Positions 1 through 6,468 are shown, counted from the first letter of the stretch. The stretch: DNA of 6,468 nt from Dehalococcoidia bacterium (GCA_009779655.1 WRDV01000060.1:1-6468); one strand, 5' to 3'. Notes: generated by a model not told the origin, from the letters alone. Program-made: numbers and translations.

Positions 1-804
1 AAAGCCGTTATTATCGGTGATCCTAAACAACTTAAATCCGGAGATTTTTTCCGTGCGTATGGCAAGTTTATAGATGCGTTTGGCGGGCAGTATTATACAG
101 CGGAAGATGTTAATACAAACGCTACGGATATTGCCTATATCAACGAAGTTACGAGGTTTGTGTCAGGCACGCCTGCTGTTAGCGGCAATCCTTCTCCGTT
201 TACGGCGCGCGGTGTCTATATGGGCATGAAAGCGGGTGCAAGCATTAAGCTCGGTTCGGATTCTCTTCAAGGCAAAACAGTTGCTGTACAAGGCCTTGGA
301 AGCGTGGGCTATTTACTATGCGAACGCATGCATAAAGATGGGGTTAATATGAAGGTCTATGATATTAACCCGGCCGCAGTAGAAAGAGTTGTAAAAGAAT
401 TCGGCGCGACTGCCGTTACGGCAGATGAAATATTAACAACGGAATGCGATATATTCTCGCCTTGCGCGCTTGGCGCGGTGTTAAATGTGAATAACGTGGG
501 GAGCTTAAAGTGTAAACTTGTTGCCGGCGCGGCGAACAATGTCCTTTTGGATGCGGCAACCGGAGATGCGCTAAGTGATATGGATATTCTTTATTTGCCG
601 GATTATATTATTAATGCCGGCGGCGTGATTAACTGCGGTATGGAGATTCCCGACGGTAATTACGACGTTAATGTAATCAATGCTAAAGTAGATCAAATTT
701 ACGATACCACGCTTAAAATAGTAGCACTGGCCAAAGACAAACACGTTAGCACATATAGAGCGGCTGACGATTATGCCATGAGTGTCATTAACGCTGCAAA
801 ATAA
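1..804 (+). CDS. Leucine dehydrogenase (Glu/Leu/Phe/Val dehydrogenase family), 5' truncated by window
   Basis: This is the C-terminal 267 residues of an NAD-dependent amino acid dehydrogenase, which reversibly deaminates leucine, valine or isoleucine to the 2-oxo acid plus ammonia in the cytoplasm. The frame is open from base 1 and reads KAVIIGDP. In leucine dehydrogenases this follows GGG, so visible residue 1 is probably the catalytic lysine (Lys80 in Bacillus numbering). Asp36, in TAEDVNT, lies 35 residues on, matching the family's Asp115. A Rossmann domain follows, with GLGSVG at residues 98-103 (nt 292-309) and KVYDIN, whose Asp suggests NAD preference. CDIFSPCALGA, GAANN and DYIINAGGVIN are strongly family-like, and GGVIN is of the leucine rather than phenylalanine type. 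About 80 N-terminal residues are missing. The GTG at 160 is in frame but internal. The stop is TAA at 802-804. The gene faces mutS across the 829-900 inverted repeat. Exact substrate preference is inferred. Confidence 0.9.
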   Translation, partial: KAVIIGDPKQLKSGDFFRAYGKFIDAFGGQYYTAEDVNTNATDIAYINEVTRFVSGTPAVSGNPSPFTARGVYMGMKAGASIKLGSDSLQGKTVAVQGLGSVGYLLCERMHKDGVNMKVYDINPAAVERVVKEFGATAVTADEILTTECDIFSPCALGAVLNVNNVGSLKCKLVAGAANNVLLDAATGDALSDMDILYLPDYIINAGGVINCGMEIPDGNYDVNVINAKVDQIYDTTLKIVALAKDKHVSTYRAADDYAMSVINAAK

Positions 805-828
805 GTAGATATGCGTCGCTTGAGACGG

Positions 829-900
829 CACTAATATAATTTACCAACAAAGGTTGGGGTCAGTAATGTGCTCAGCTTTTGTTGGTAAATTATATTAGTG
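829..900 (+). repeat. Long inverted repeat / hairpin between convergent genes, possible terminator
   Basis: The arms 829-851 and 878-900 are perfectly complementary over 23 bp. Pairing continues inward through 852-858 with 871-877, giving seven more pairs. Three of these (852/877, 854/875, 857/872) are G-U in plus-strand RNA but would be C-A mismatches in minus-strand RNA. That leaves a 12-nt loop at 859-870. The element lies 24 bp after the dehydrogenase stop and 29 bp from the mutS stop, where a bidirectional terminator would be expected. However, neither side has a clear run of T, and the stem is much longer and more AT-rich than a standard intrinsic terminator. It may instead be an mRNA 3'-end stabiliser, an RNase III-type processing site, or a short palindromic repeat dispersed in the genome. 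The structure is certain; its role is not. Confidence 0.8.
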
Positions 901-929
901 GGTTCTGTTATGTTCTTGACTGATAAGCA

Positions 930-3515
930 CTAAAGCTCAAACGGCGTTGTATCGTCCGCTTTCTTACGCAAGTCGTACAGCTTCGTGATAGCCTCAAGCG
1001 GTGAAAGCGTGTCGATATTAATCGATTTTAGTTCGCGTACCAGATTTGCTTGAGGTGCGAAGAAAGACAACTGGGGAGCCGTGTTCGGTAGTTTTCCTGA
1101 TGCAGGCGCTGGCAATTGCCTTTTGCCGCTGAGGTTTTCCAGATCAGTAAGGATGTCGCTGGCTCTTTTAACAACTGAGCTTGGCAGTCCCGCCAGTTGC
1201 GCCACGTAAATACCATAGCTTTTATCTACTCCGCCCGGCACAATTTTGTGCATAAAGACCACTTCGCCATGTTCTTCAGCTACGGCCACGTTGAAATTAC
1301 GCACGCGAGGCAGATATGCTGAGAGCGCTACTAGCTCATGGTAATGCGTTGCAAATATGGTGCGCGCGCCTGCGATGGCGTTATGTATGTACTCCACCGC
1401 TGCTTGGGCAATAGATAACCCATCGTAAGTGCTTGTGCCGCGTCCGATTTCATCCAGTACTAGCAGAGAGCGCGGCGTGGCGTTATGGAGAATATTCGCT
1501 GTTTCTACCATCTCTACCATAAAAGTTGATTTGCCTGATGATAAGTCATCGCGTGCTCCGATGCGCGTGAATATACGGTCTATCAGCCCTATGACAGCTT
1601 TCTTCGCCGGAACATAGCTTCCTATCTGAGCCATAAGCGCGATGATGGCCGTCTGCTTAAGATACGTGGACTTGCCGGCCATATTTGGCCCGGTAAGAAT
1701 GATGATTTGTGTTTCTTGCGCTGACAAGCGAATGTCATTGGAAACATACTGTCCGGTTGGAAGCGCGCGCTCTACAACCGGATGCCGTCCGTCTGTGATG
1801 TCCAGTATAGGGTCATTTACTAGGTCCGGGCGTACATATCCATAGCGCAATGCCGTCTCAGCAAGTGATGCGAACACGTCAAGCTCCGCAAGCGCGTTTG
1901 CCAGCGCCAGCAGCGCTTCTGATGACACGGCAATTTGGCGGCATATCTGCCGGAATAATACTGTTTCCAGCTCTTCTAAGCGTTCGCGCGCGTGAAAAAT
2001 ACGGGATTCGTATTCTTTTAGTTCTGATGTGTAGTAGCGCTCGCCGCCGGCCGTGGTCTGCTTACGAATATATTCCGGCGGCACTTGGGCTATGTTGGAT
2101 TGCGACACTTCAATATAGTAGCCAAATATGTTGTTGAAGCCGATCTTAAGATTTTTAATCCCGGTTCTCTCGCGCTCATGCCGCTCTAGTCTGGCAAGAT
2201 ACTGGCGCGCGTCGTGTGATGCGATCTTGAGGTCGTCAATTTCGGCGGAGAATCCGCACCTGATAACGTCGCCTGCACCAAGGGCAGAGGCGGGATTATC
2301 TTCTATAGCATTGGCGATAAGCAGAGCAATATCAGGTTGTTGTTCCAGTCCTTTTGTTAACCATGCTGCGTCAGACGGGATTAGGCGCAGCATAAGAGGC
2401 ACTATGTCTAGACTATGGCGCAGAGCTACAAGCTCTCGCGGAAGTACAGTTTCGTTGTGAATGCGGTTTATCAATCGCTCAATATCAGATACTTTCTCCA
2501 ATAACGTCGTTATCTCTCGTCGTAGCAGAGAATCGCTAAAGAAATACGTAACTGCTTCTTGGCGGCAATGCAGCGCGTGCAGTTGCAGTAGCGGCTGACT
2601 TAGCCAGCGGCGCAGCAGCCGTCCGCCCATAGCAGTTTTGCATTCATCAAGCACAGCAAGCAGAGAATCTTGCACAGTGCCTGAAGCCAAACCTTTGAAT
2701 ATCTCCAAGTTATCGCGTGATATGCCATCAATGGACATGAAAGCAGTAGTGGAATAGGTGGATAACCGTGTCAATAGCGTCAGAGCTTGTTTATGAGTAG
2801 TCTCTATGTAGTGCAGGGCTGCGCCTGCCGCGCGTATGGCATGAGGCAGTTTTGCACATCCGTAGCCTTCCAATGTGGAGGAGTTGAAATGCTCCAGCAA
2901 AGCATTTTGTGCTATGTCTAAATCGAACCAGCGCGGCTCAATGCGGTTTAGCGAGGGGCTTAGTTCTAATTCTGGTAGCGTTGTTTCTTCAGGTATTACT
3001 ATCTCGGCAGGAGCAAGTCGTTCCAGTTCAATGCGCAGTTCTTCAATAGGTATTTGTGTGCAAGCAAATTCCGATGTGGTGATGTCTATATATGCCAGCC
3101 CGGCTTGCTTATTACCCAGTGCTACACATGCCAGATAATTATTGGATTTAGCTTGTAACAACCCCGGCTCAATAATAGTGCCGGGCGTTACCACGCGGAT
3201 AACATCGCGTTCTACTAGGCCTTTTGCGGCTCCAGGTTTTGTTAGCTGCTCGCAAATTGACACGCGATATCCGGCGCGGATTAGTTTTCCAAGATAATCG
3301 TCCAGCGCATGATGCGGTATGCCTGCCATGGGCACTTGGATACTCTTGCCCATGCTACGCGAAGTGAGCACTAAGCCCAGCACACGCGAGGTAATGCGAG
3401 CGTCTTCATCAAAGGTTTCATAAAAGTCTCCCAGGCGGAAGAGTACAATGGCACCGGGATGTTGCTTTTTGATATTTAAGTACTGGGCGCGAATAGGGGT
3501 TAGTGTTTCTTTCAT
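930..3515 (-). CDS. mutS: DNA mismatch repair protein MutS
   Basis: This complete 861-residue MutS recognises base mismatches and small loops and uses ATP to recruit downstream repair. The mismatch-reading motif GDFYE is at 29-33, with Phe31 stacking on the mismatch and Glu33 contacting it by family analogy. Connector, lever and clamp domains follow. The ATPase domain has Walker A TGPNMAGKST at 608-617, an S-GKSTFM signature around 659-666, Walker B LLVLDE at 684-689 and the FATHYHEL histidine motif at 721-728. QLSFF at 815-819 (nt 1059-1073) fits the QLxLF-type motif that binds the beta sliding clamp. The C terminus keeps the INIDTLSPLEA helix region typical of MutS1. Length is normal and no key residue is missing. 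ATG at 3515 is favoured because TPIRxQYLxIKKQ begins right after it, although no good Shine-Dalgarno precedes it. The stop is TAG at 930-932. No mutL lies in the window. The gene is divergent from the 58-codon gene at 3625. Confidence 0.98.
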   Translation of the reverse strand: MKETLTPIRAQYLNIKKQHPGAIVLFRLGDFYETFDEDARITSRVLGLVLTSRSMGKSIQVPMAGIPHHALDDYLGKLIRAGYRVSICEQLTKPGAAKGLVERDVIRVVTPGTIIEPGLLQAKSNNYLACVALGNKQAGLAYIDITTSEFACTQIPIEELRIELERLAPAEIVIPEETTLPELELSPSLNRIEPRWFDLDIAQNALLEHFNSSTLEGYGCAKLPHAIRAAGAALHYIETTHKQALTLLTRLSTYSTTAFMSIDGISRDNLEIFKGLASGTVQDSLLAVLDECKTAMGGRLLRRWLSQPLLQLHALHCRQEAVTYFFSDSLLRREITTLLEKVSDIERLINRIHNETVLPRELVALRHSLDIVPLMLRLIPSDAAWLTKGLEQQPDIALLIANAIEDNPASALGAGDVIRCGFSAEIDDLKIASHDARQYLARLERHERERTGIKNLKIGFNNIFGYYIEVSQSNIAQVPPEYIRKQTTAGGERYYTSELKEYESRIFHARERLEELETVLFRQICRQIAVSSEALLALANALAELDVFASLAETALRYGYVRPDLVNDPILDITDGRHPVVERALPTGQYVSNDIRLSAQETQIIILTGPNMAGKSTYLKQTAIIALMAQIGSYVPAKKAVIGLIDRIFTRIGARDDLSSGKSTFMVEMVETANILHNATPRSLLVLDEIGRGTSTYDGLSIAQAAVEYIHNAIAGARTIFATHYHELVALSAYLPRVRNFNVAVAEEHGEVVFMHKIVPGGVDKSYGIYVAQLAGLPSSVVKRASDILTDLENLSGKRQLPAPASGKLPNTAPQLSFFAPQANLVRELKSINIDTLSPLEAITKLYDLRKKADDTTPFEL

Positions 3516-3525
3516 GCTTGCCGCT

Positions 3526-3554
3526 ATTTTACTAAAAAGGCGCTTTAAAGAAAA
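3526..3554 (-). promoter_or_regulatory. Candidate mutS promoter giving a near-leaderless transcript
   Basis: Read on the minus strand, TAAAAT (3531 to 3526) matches five of six bases of a -10 box. A poor -35 candidate, TTTTCT (3554 to 3549), stands 17 bp upstream. Transcription would start only a few bases before the ATG at 3515, which would explain why no AGGAGG-like sequence precedes mutS. The -35 match is weak, so this is tentative; a start further upstream cannot be excluded. Confidence 0.25.
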
Positions 3555-3561
3555 GCCAAGC

Positions 3562-3591
3562 TTACAAAAAAATGTGATTATGAGTTACAAT
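3562..3591 (+). promoter_or_regulatory. Sigma70-type promoter for the 58-codon gene
   Basis: TTACAA at 3562-3567 and TACAAT at 3586-3591 are separated by 18 bp and resemble the -35 TTGACA and -10 TATAAT boxes. The predicted start of transcription is near 3598, leaving a leader of about 27 nt that carries the AAGGAG site of the small gene. It lies in the 109-bp region shared with the divergent mutS. Confidence 0.5.
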
Positions 3592-3610
3592 GTTTTCAGA
3601 GAATTGATTG

Positions 3611-3616
3611 AAGGAG
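3611..3616 (+). promoter_or_regulatory. Ribosome binding site fixing the small gene's start
   Basis: AAGGAG ends 8 nt before the ATG at 3625, which is near-ideal spacing. The earlier in-frame ATG at 3580 has only an A-rich stretch before it, so this site decides in favour of 3625. Confidence 0.75.
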
Positions 3617-3624
3617 TAAATAAT

Positions 3625-3801
3625 ATGGCGGAAGCAGACAATCGAGAAATATTGGCGCTTCTCAAAAGCATTGATAAGCGATTGGAGAATATTCATTACA
3701 ACTTAGCGGATATCAAGCGGGAGATGCCTAAGGTGCCGTATTACGGCGACTTGCTACAAGATATTACAAACGCTATTAAAAACCAGCACAAAGGCAGATG
3801 A
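3625..3801 (+). CDS. Hypothetical 58-residue helical, heptad-patterned protein
   Basis: I do not recognise this protein. It is small, charged and lacks a signal peptide, membrane segment or cysteine, so it is probably cytoplasmic. Residues Ile9, Leu13, Ile16, Leu20, Ile23, Leu27, Ile30 and Met34 alternate at 4 and 3 spacing without a break, giving nearly four heptads of a predicted short coiled coil. Pro35 and Pro38 end this helix. A second amphipathic helix is likely around 41-53 (Leu43, Leu44, Ile47, Ile51), followed by a basic tail ending KGR. The start at 3625 is supported by AAGGAG at 3611-3616 and the promoter at 3562-3591. The frame is open upstream to 3448, but that part overlaps mutS antisense and is not needed. 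The stop is TGA at 3799-3801. The pattern suggests a self-associating or partner-binding adaptor; no function is assigned. Confidence 0.75.
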   Translation: MAEADNREILALLKSIDKRLENIHYNLADIKREMPKVPYYGDLLQDITNAIKNQHKGR

Positions 3802-3861
3802 TAGCTTTCGGTATCGTTTCTCGGCTTGTTCGGCGCGGTTAAAGTAGTGCGTATTTAAGTG

Positions 3862-3894
3862 GTAGCATATTTACTCATGCTGCAGTCTTGTTTT
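3862..3894 (+). terminator. Weak candidate intrinsic terminator after the small gene
   Basis: GGTAGCAT... pairs with ATGCTGC across 3862-3868 and 3877-3883, giving seven pairs including one U-G, with an 8-nt loop. It is followed by a T-rich but interrupted tail (CTTGTTTT). If real, it separates the small gene from the downstream phosphatase, which then has its own promoter at 3893-3921. The stem is short, so confidence is low. Confidence 0.3.
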
Positions 3895-3921
3895 GCGTCA
3901 TTAGACATCAGTGGATATAAT
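3893..3921 (+). promoter_or_regulatory. Candidate promoter for the HAD phosphatase
   Basis: A perfect TATAAT at 3916-3921 lies 17 bp after TTGCGT at 3893-3898, which matches the first three bases of the -35 consensus. Transcription would start near 3928, about 27 nt before the ATG at 3955. Confidence 0.45.
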
Positions 3922-3946
3922 GCTGAGGTGATTTGATAAGTAATTT

Positions 3947-3952
3947 AGGGGG
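3947..3952 (+). promoter_or_regulatory. Unusually close ribosome binding site of the HAD gene
   Basis: AGGGGG can pair with the 16S tail using one G-U, but it ends only 2 nt before the ATG at 3955. The next codon, TTG at 3958, would have a 5-nt spacing, so translation might begin there instead. An in-frame TAG at 3946-3948 rules out any earlier start. Confidence 0.5.
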
Positions 3953-3954
3953 CT

Positions 3955-4836
3955 ATGTTGAAGTACAAAGTTATTGCTATTGATATTGATGGTACGTTAG
4001 TTGGTAAAAATGGGCTCATCTCCGATGAAGACAAACTGGCTGTAATGCGGATGGCGTACTCAGGTGTTCGCGTGGTACTGTGTACCGGACGCGTTGTGCA
4101 GTCCACTGTGCCGATCATCGAAGAACTATATTTAACAGCAACGGACCATATTTTCTATGATGGGGCGTTCACGGCCAACCCATTTAGCGGATACAGAAAG
4201 TTCGCGTATACGATTGAAAATGTGCTTGTGTGCGAAGCTGTAGAGTATAGCCGACAGAATAATGTTCATTTGAGGCTGCACGCGAGCAAAGCTTCTTTTT
4301 CTTTGGATCATCCGTTTGGGCCGAATTGGTCAGAACACCTCAGTAGTGATCTTTGTTTCTGTGAATGTACCGGCTGGCCGGACACTATCTATCGCGACTT
4401 TTTTCATATGGAGACAACTAAGGTTAATTTTGATGATATTGTTGGCAATAAAGGGATTCTTAAAGCTGAGATCATAGTGCATAATGATGAGGAAGCGATG
4501 CAGATAAAACAATTCAAAGACCACTTTGGCGAGCGCTTCCGATATTCCATTGCGCATGCGCCGGCTTTTCCTGATATAGATTTCATAAACATATTGCATC
4601 CGCAAGCAAGCAAAGGTATTGCGCTTAACGAGCTGATGAGCGACTGCGGTTGTCCATTAGCTGAGGTAATTGCTATAGGAGACGGATTAAACGACATATC
4701 ACTGCTTGAGACTGCCGGCGTGTCGGTGGCTATGGGGAATGCCTGTGACGAATTGAAGCAGGTTTCGGATTATATTACTAATACAGTTGAAGAACACGGG
4801 GTGGCAACAGCTATTAATTTCTTCTTTCCTGTGTAG
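3955..4836 (+). CDS. Cof-type HAD-IIB family phosphatase
   Basis: This is a complete 293-residue cytoplasmic haloacid-dehalogenase-superfamily hydrolase. Such enzymes remove phosphate from small molecules such as sugar phosphates or nucleotides through an aspartyl-phosphate intermediate with Mg2+. All four HAD motifs are visible. Motif I is DIDGT with nucleophile Asp10 and acid/base Asp12; motif II is LCTGR with Thr44; motif III is Lys220 in ASKGIAL; motif IV is GDGLND at 242-247, followed by SVAMGNA. The region between motifs II and III (roughly 80-200) is a C2B-type cap, which sets the substrate and is too divergent for me to predict it. Length is slightly above the usual 265-285. The start is ATG 3955 (or TTG 3958). 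It runs convergent with uvrC, with 13 bp between stop codons. It may be monocistronic from its own TATAAT promoter or partly co-transcribed with the small gene upstream. Confidence 0.92.
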   Translation: MLKYKVIAIDIDGTLVGKNGLISDEDKLAVMRMAYSGVRVVLCTGRVVQSTVPIIEELYLTATDHIFYDGAFTANPFSGYRKFAYTIENVLVCEAVEYSRQNNVHLRLHASKASFSLDHPFGPNWSEHLSSDLCFCECTGWPDTIYRDFFHMETTKVNFDDIVGNKGILKAEIIVHNDEEAMQIKQFKDHFGERFRYSIAHAPAFPDIDFINILHPQASKGIALNELMSDCGCPLAEVIAIGDGLNDISLLETAGVSVAMGNACDELKQVSDYITNTVEEHGVATAINFFFPV

Positions 4837-4849
4837 CGTATAGCCGCGG

Positions 4850-6468
4850 TTAGCCGAGTATTTCCTTAATACTTTTGGCAATAACATCGGTGATGCCGCG
4901 CACTTGCATGAGCTCTTCAATGCCGGCCTGCTTAACTCTGTTAAAAGTGCCGAAATGTCTGAGCAGAGCTTGTCTGCGCTTGAGGCCTATACCAGGCACA
5001 TCATCCAAAGCGGAATTTAGGGTTTTGTGTTTGCGAATATTCCTGTGGTATCCGATGGCGAATCGGTGAGCTTCATCGCGTACTTGTTGCAGCAATTGGA
5101 GCCCGGGAGAATTAACCGGCAGGTTGATGGGTTTGGACTGTTCCGGCAAGAAGATTTCCTCATGTTCTTTGGCTAGTCCCAGTATGAAAATACCATCATT
5201 GCCACTATGTTTTAGTGCGTTATGCGCTGATGAAAGCTGCCCCTTGCCGCCATCAATCAAAATAAGATCAGGGCATGGCCAGCCGCTGCCGCGCAAGCTA
5301 TTATCAATATGTGAGAAACGGCGGAGCAGCACTTCCTCCAGCATGGCGAAATCGTTGGCTTGCTCAACTGTCCGTATGCGAAATCTGCGGTAGCGCGAAG
5401 GAGCGGGCAATCCATTTTCAAATACTACCATACTGCCTACAGCCAGCTGTCCTTGTATGTTTGAAACATCATATCCTTCAATACGTGCGGGTATTGCCGG
5501 CAGGTTTAGTTTATTCTTTAACTCAGTCAACGCAGCTTCTAACGTCGATGGCTGCGCGAGATTTTTTATGCGTAATTGTTCGATACCTTTTACAGCGTTC
5601 TCTTCTACAGTACGCAATAGGTCATATGCGGCGCCTTGTTTAGGTACGCGTAAGTTTACAATTCCGCCGCGGCGTGAAGTCAGCCACTTTTGTATAATAG
5701 GTTGATCATTTACCGGGTGCTGCAACAGTATAAGCGGCGGGATGCTCGTTGTAGTTGAATAGTATTGCTGCAGAAAATGAGTCATGATTTGCTGAGGCGG
5801 CTCATTAGCTATGCCTGTCAGAGTGAATATATCTCGCCCGATAAGTTTGCTATCGCGCACAAAAAACACTTGTACGGCAGCTTGATCTTTGTCGGTAGCG
5901 AAAGCAATCACATCCTTATTACCTGTTACTTTGATTGCCATCTTCTGCCAAGTGATAATCTTTTGCACAGCTTTAATTTGGTCGCGTATCCACGCAGCGC
6001 GCTCATATTGCTGCATTTCAGCTGCCGCAAGCATCTGTTTATGCAGGTTTTTTTCTAAATGTTTCTGACGTCCTTCGAGGAATAAAATCAGATTATGGAT
6101 TATTTCAATGTACTCAGTTTGTATGATCTTGCCGGCACATGGCGCGACACAATGACGCATGTCGTATTCTAGGCATGGACGGCGTATTTGCGCGCCGAGT
6201 TTTAGGTCACAGCTACGGAAAGGAAACAGTGATTTGACTACGTCAAGCGCACGCTTGATGGAGTGTTGATTAGCGAATGGGCCGAAATAGTGCGCTCCAT
6301 CGGAGGAGATGTTACGTACTATCCGCACGCGCGGCCAGTTTTCGTTCAAATCTATTTTTAGATATGGAAAGCCTTTATCGTCTTTTAGTTGGATATTGAA
6401 ATGCGGCTGGAATTTTTTTATTAAGTTGAGTTCTAGTATAAGCGCATCTTCCTCCGATGCTACCACGA
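4850..6468 (-). CDS. uvrC: Excinuclease ABC subunit UvrC, N terminus beyond window
   Basis: UvrC makes both incisions around a bulky DNA lesion after UvrA and UvrB hand it over. The visible part is about 538 residues (numbered here from 6466). It starts inside the GIY-YIG nuclease that makes the 3' cut: the GIY-YIG strands (about 65 residues) are outside, but Glu12 in ALILE and Asn24 in PHFNI keep the 12-residue spacing of the Thermotoga catalytic Glu76 and Asn88. Four cysteines at 86, 98, 106 and 110 follow, then a UVR domain (about 138-172) that contacts UvrB. The RNase H-like domain for the 5' cut has Asp333 in GYDVSN, Asp405 in LIDGGKGQL and His467 in DEAHRFAIGYHR. Two helix-hairpin-helix motifs close the protein (DDVPGIGLKRRQALL from 488 and ELMQVRGI around 518). 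It appears fully functional. The stop is TAA at 4850-4852. Confidence 0.97.
   Translation of the reverse strand, partial: VVASEEDALILELNLIKKFQPHFNIQLKDDKGFPYLKIDLNENWPRVRIVRNISSDGAHYFGPFANQHSIKRALDVVKSLFPFRSCDLKLGAQIRRPCLEYDMRHCVAPCAGKIIQTEYIEIIHNLILFLEGRQKHLEKNLHKQMLAAAEMQQYERAAWIRDQIKAVQKIITWQKMAIKVTGNKDVIAFATDKDQAAVQVFFVRDSKLIGRDIFTLTGIANEPPQQIMTHFLQQYYSTTTSIPPLILLQHPVNDQPIIQKWLTSRRGGIVNLRVPKQGAAYDLLRTVEENAVKGIEQLRIKNLAQPSTLEAALTELKNKLNLPAIPARIEGYDVSNIQGQLAVGSMVVFENGLPAPSRYRRFRIRTVEQANDFAMLEEVLLRRFSHIDNSLRGSGWPCPDLILIDGGKGQLSSAHNALKHSGNDGIFILGLAKEHEEIFLPEQSKPINLPVNSPGLQLLQQVRDEAHRFAIGYHRNIRKHKTLNSALDDVPGIGLKRRQALLRHFGTFNRVKQAGIEELMQVRGITDVIAKSIKEILG
6137..6211 (-). other. Four-cysteine iron-sulfur cluster motif in UvrC
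   Basis: Within uvrC, Cys86, Cys98, Cys106 and Cys110 are spaced C-x11-C-x7-C-x3-C. This is the same spacing as the four cysteines reported to hold a [4Fe-4S] cluster in E. coli UvrC (154, 166, 174, 178). Cluster binding here is inferred from that match. Confidence 0.7.

Noticed and set aside
160..804. GTG at 160 as the start of the dehydrogenase
   Set aside because: The same frame is open back to base 1 and encodes conserved family sequence, including the probable catalytic Lys and Asp, so the gene simply enters from the left edge.
357..831. Minus-strand open frames opposite the dehydrogenase
   Set aside because: They overlap a well-conserved coding sequence and resemble no known protein.
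1429..3138. Several plus-strand open frames of 60-110 codons inside mutS
   Set aside because: All lie antisense to a fully conserved mutS, show low-complexity Ser/Arg-rich translations and no family motif.
3448..3624. Upstream extension of the 58-codon gene, including ATG at 3580
   Set aside because: Most of it is antisense to mutS. No ribosome binding site precedes 3580, while AAGGAG is well placed for 3625.
3798..3817. Small hairpin at the stop codon of the 58-codon gene
   Set aside because: It has only six pairs with one U-G, an 8-nt loop and no T run, so it is too weak to call.
4845..4850. CCGCGG palindrome between the HAD and uvrC stops
   Set aside because: Six bases are too few to suggest a site or terminator; expected by chance in this base composition.
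4330..4920. Minus-strand open frames opposite the HAD gene, one crossing into the uvrC end
   Set aside because: They conflict with the complete four-motif HAD phosphatase on the other strand and with the uvrC C terminus.
4875..6058. Plus-strand open frames of 64-122 codons inside uvrC
   Set aside because: They are antisense shadows of conserved uvrC codons, with no recognisable domain or ribosome binding site.

Overview
This is a compact bacterial chromosomal segment with five genes, two of them cut by the window edges. It has moderate GC (mid to high 40s percent by eye), short intergenic gaps, and no mobile element, tRNA, rRNA or CRISPR array that I can see. The organism is uncertain. The style of the MutS N terminus and the overall gene content make me lean towards Chloroflexota, perhaps Dehalococcoidia. 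That is recollection, not a search result. A leucine-dehydrogenase-type enzyme is also common in Firmicutes and some Gammaproteobacteria.

Layout: positions 1-804 (+) hold the C-terminal three quarters of a leucine/branched-chain amino acid dehydrogenase, whose first visible residue is the probable catalytic lysine. It faces mutS (930-3515, -), a complete mismatch-recognition ATPase with a C-terminal sliding-clamp motif. The 125-bp gap between these convergent genes is dominated by a 72-bp inverted repeat with 23-bp perfect arms. Three further imperfect pairs are all G-U in the plus-strand transcript. Divergent from mutS is a small 58-codon gene (3625-3801, +) with a good promoter and ribosome binding site. 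It encodes an unrecognised, heptad-patterned helical protein. Next comes a Cof-type HAD-IIB phosphatase (3955-4836, +), and then, convergent with only 13 bp between stop codons, uvrC (4850-6468, -), whose N terminus lies beyond the window.

Functionally, two core DNA-repair genes (mutS for mismatch repair, uvrC for nucleotide excision repair) sit on the minus strand, separated by two plus-strand genes with no evident repair role. Nothing in the sequence ties the metabolic genes (dehydrogenase, phosphatase) to repair. Most of the window is ordinary housekeeping. The parts that deserve a second look are the strand-asymmetric hairpin at 829-900, the small heptad protein with its divergent promoter region, and the possibly near-leaderless start of mutS.
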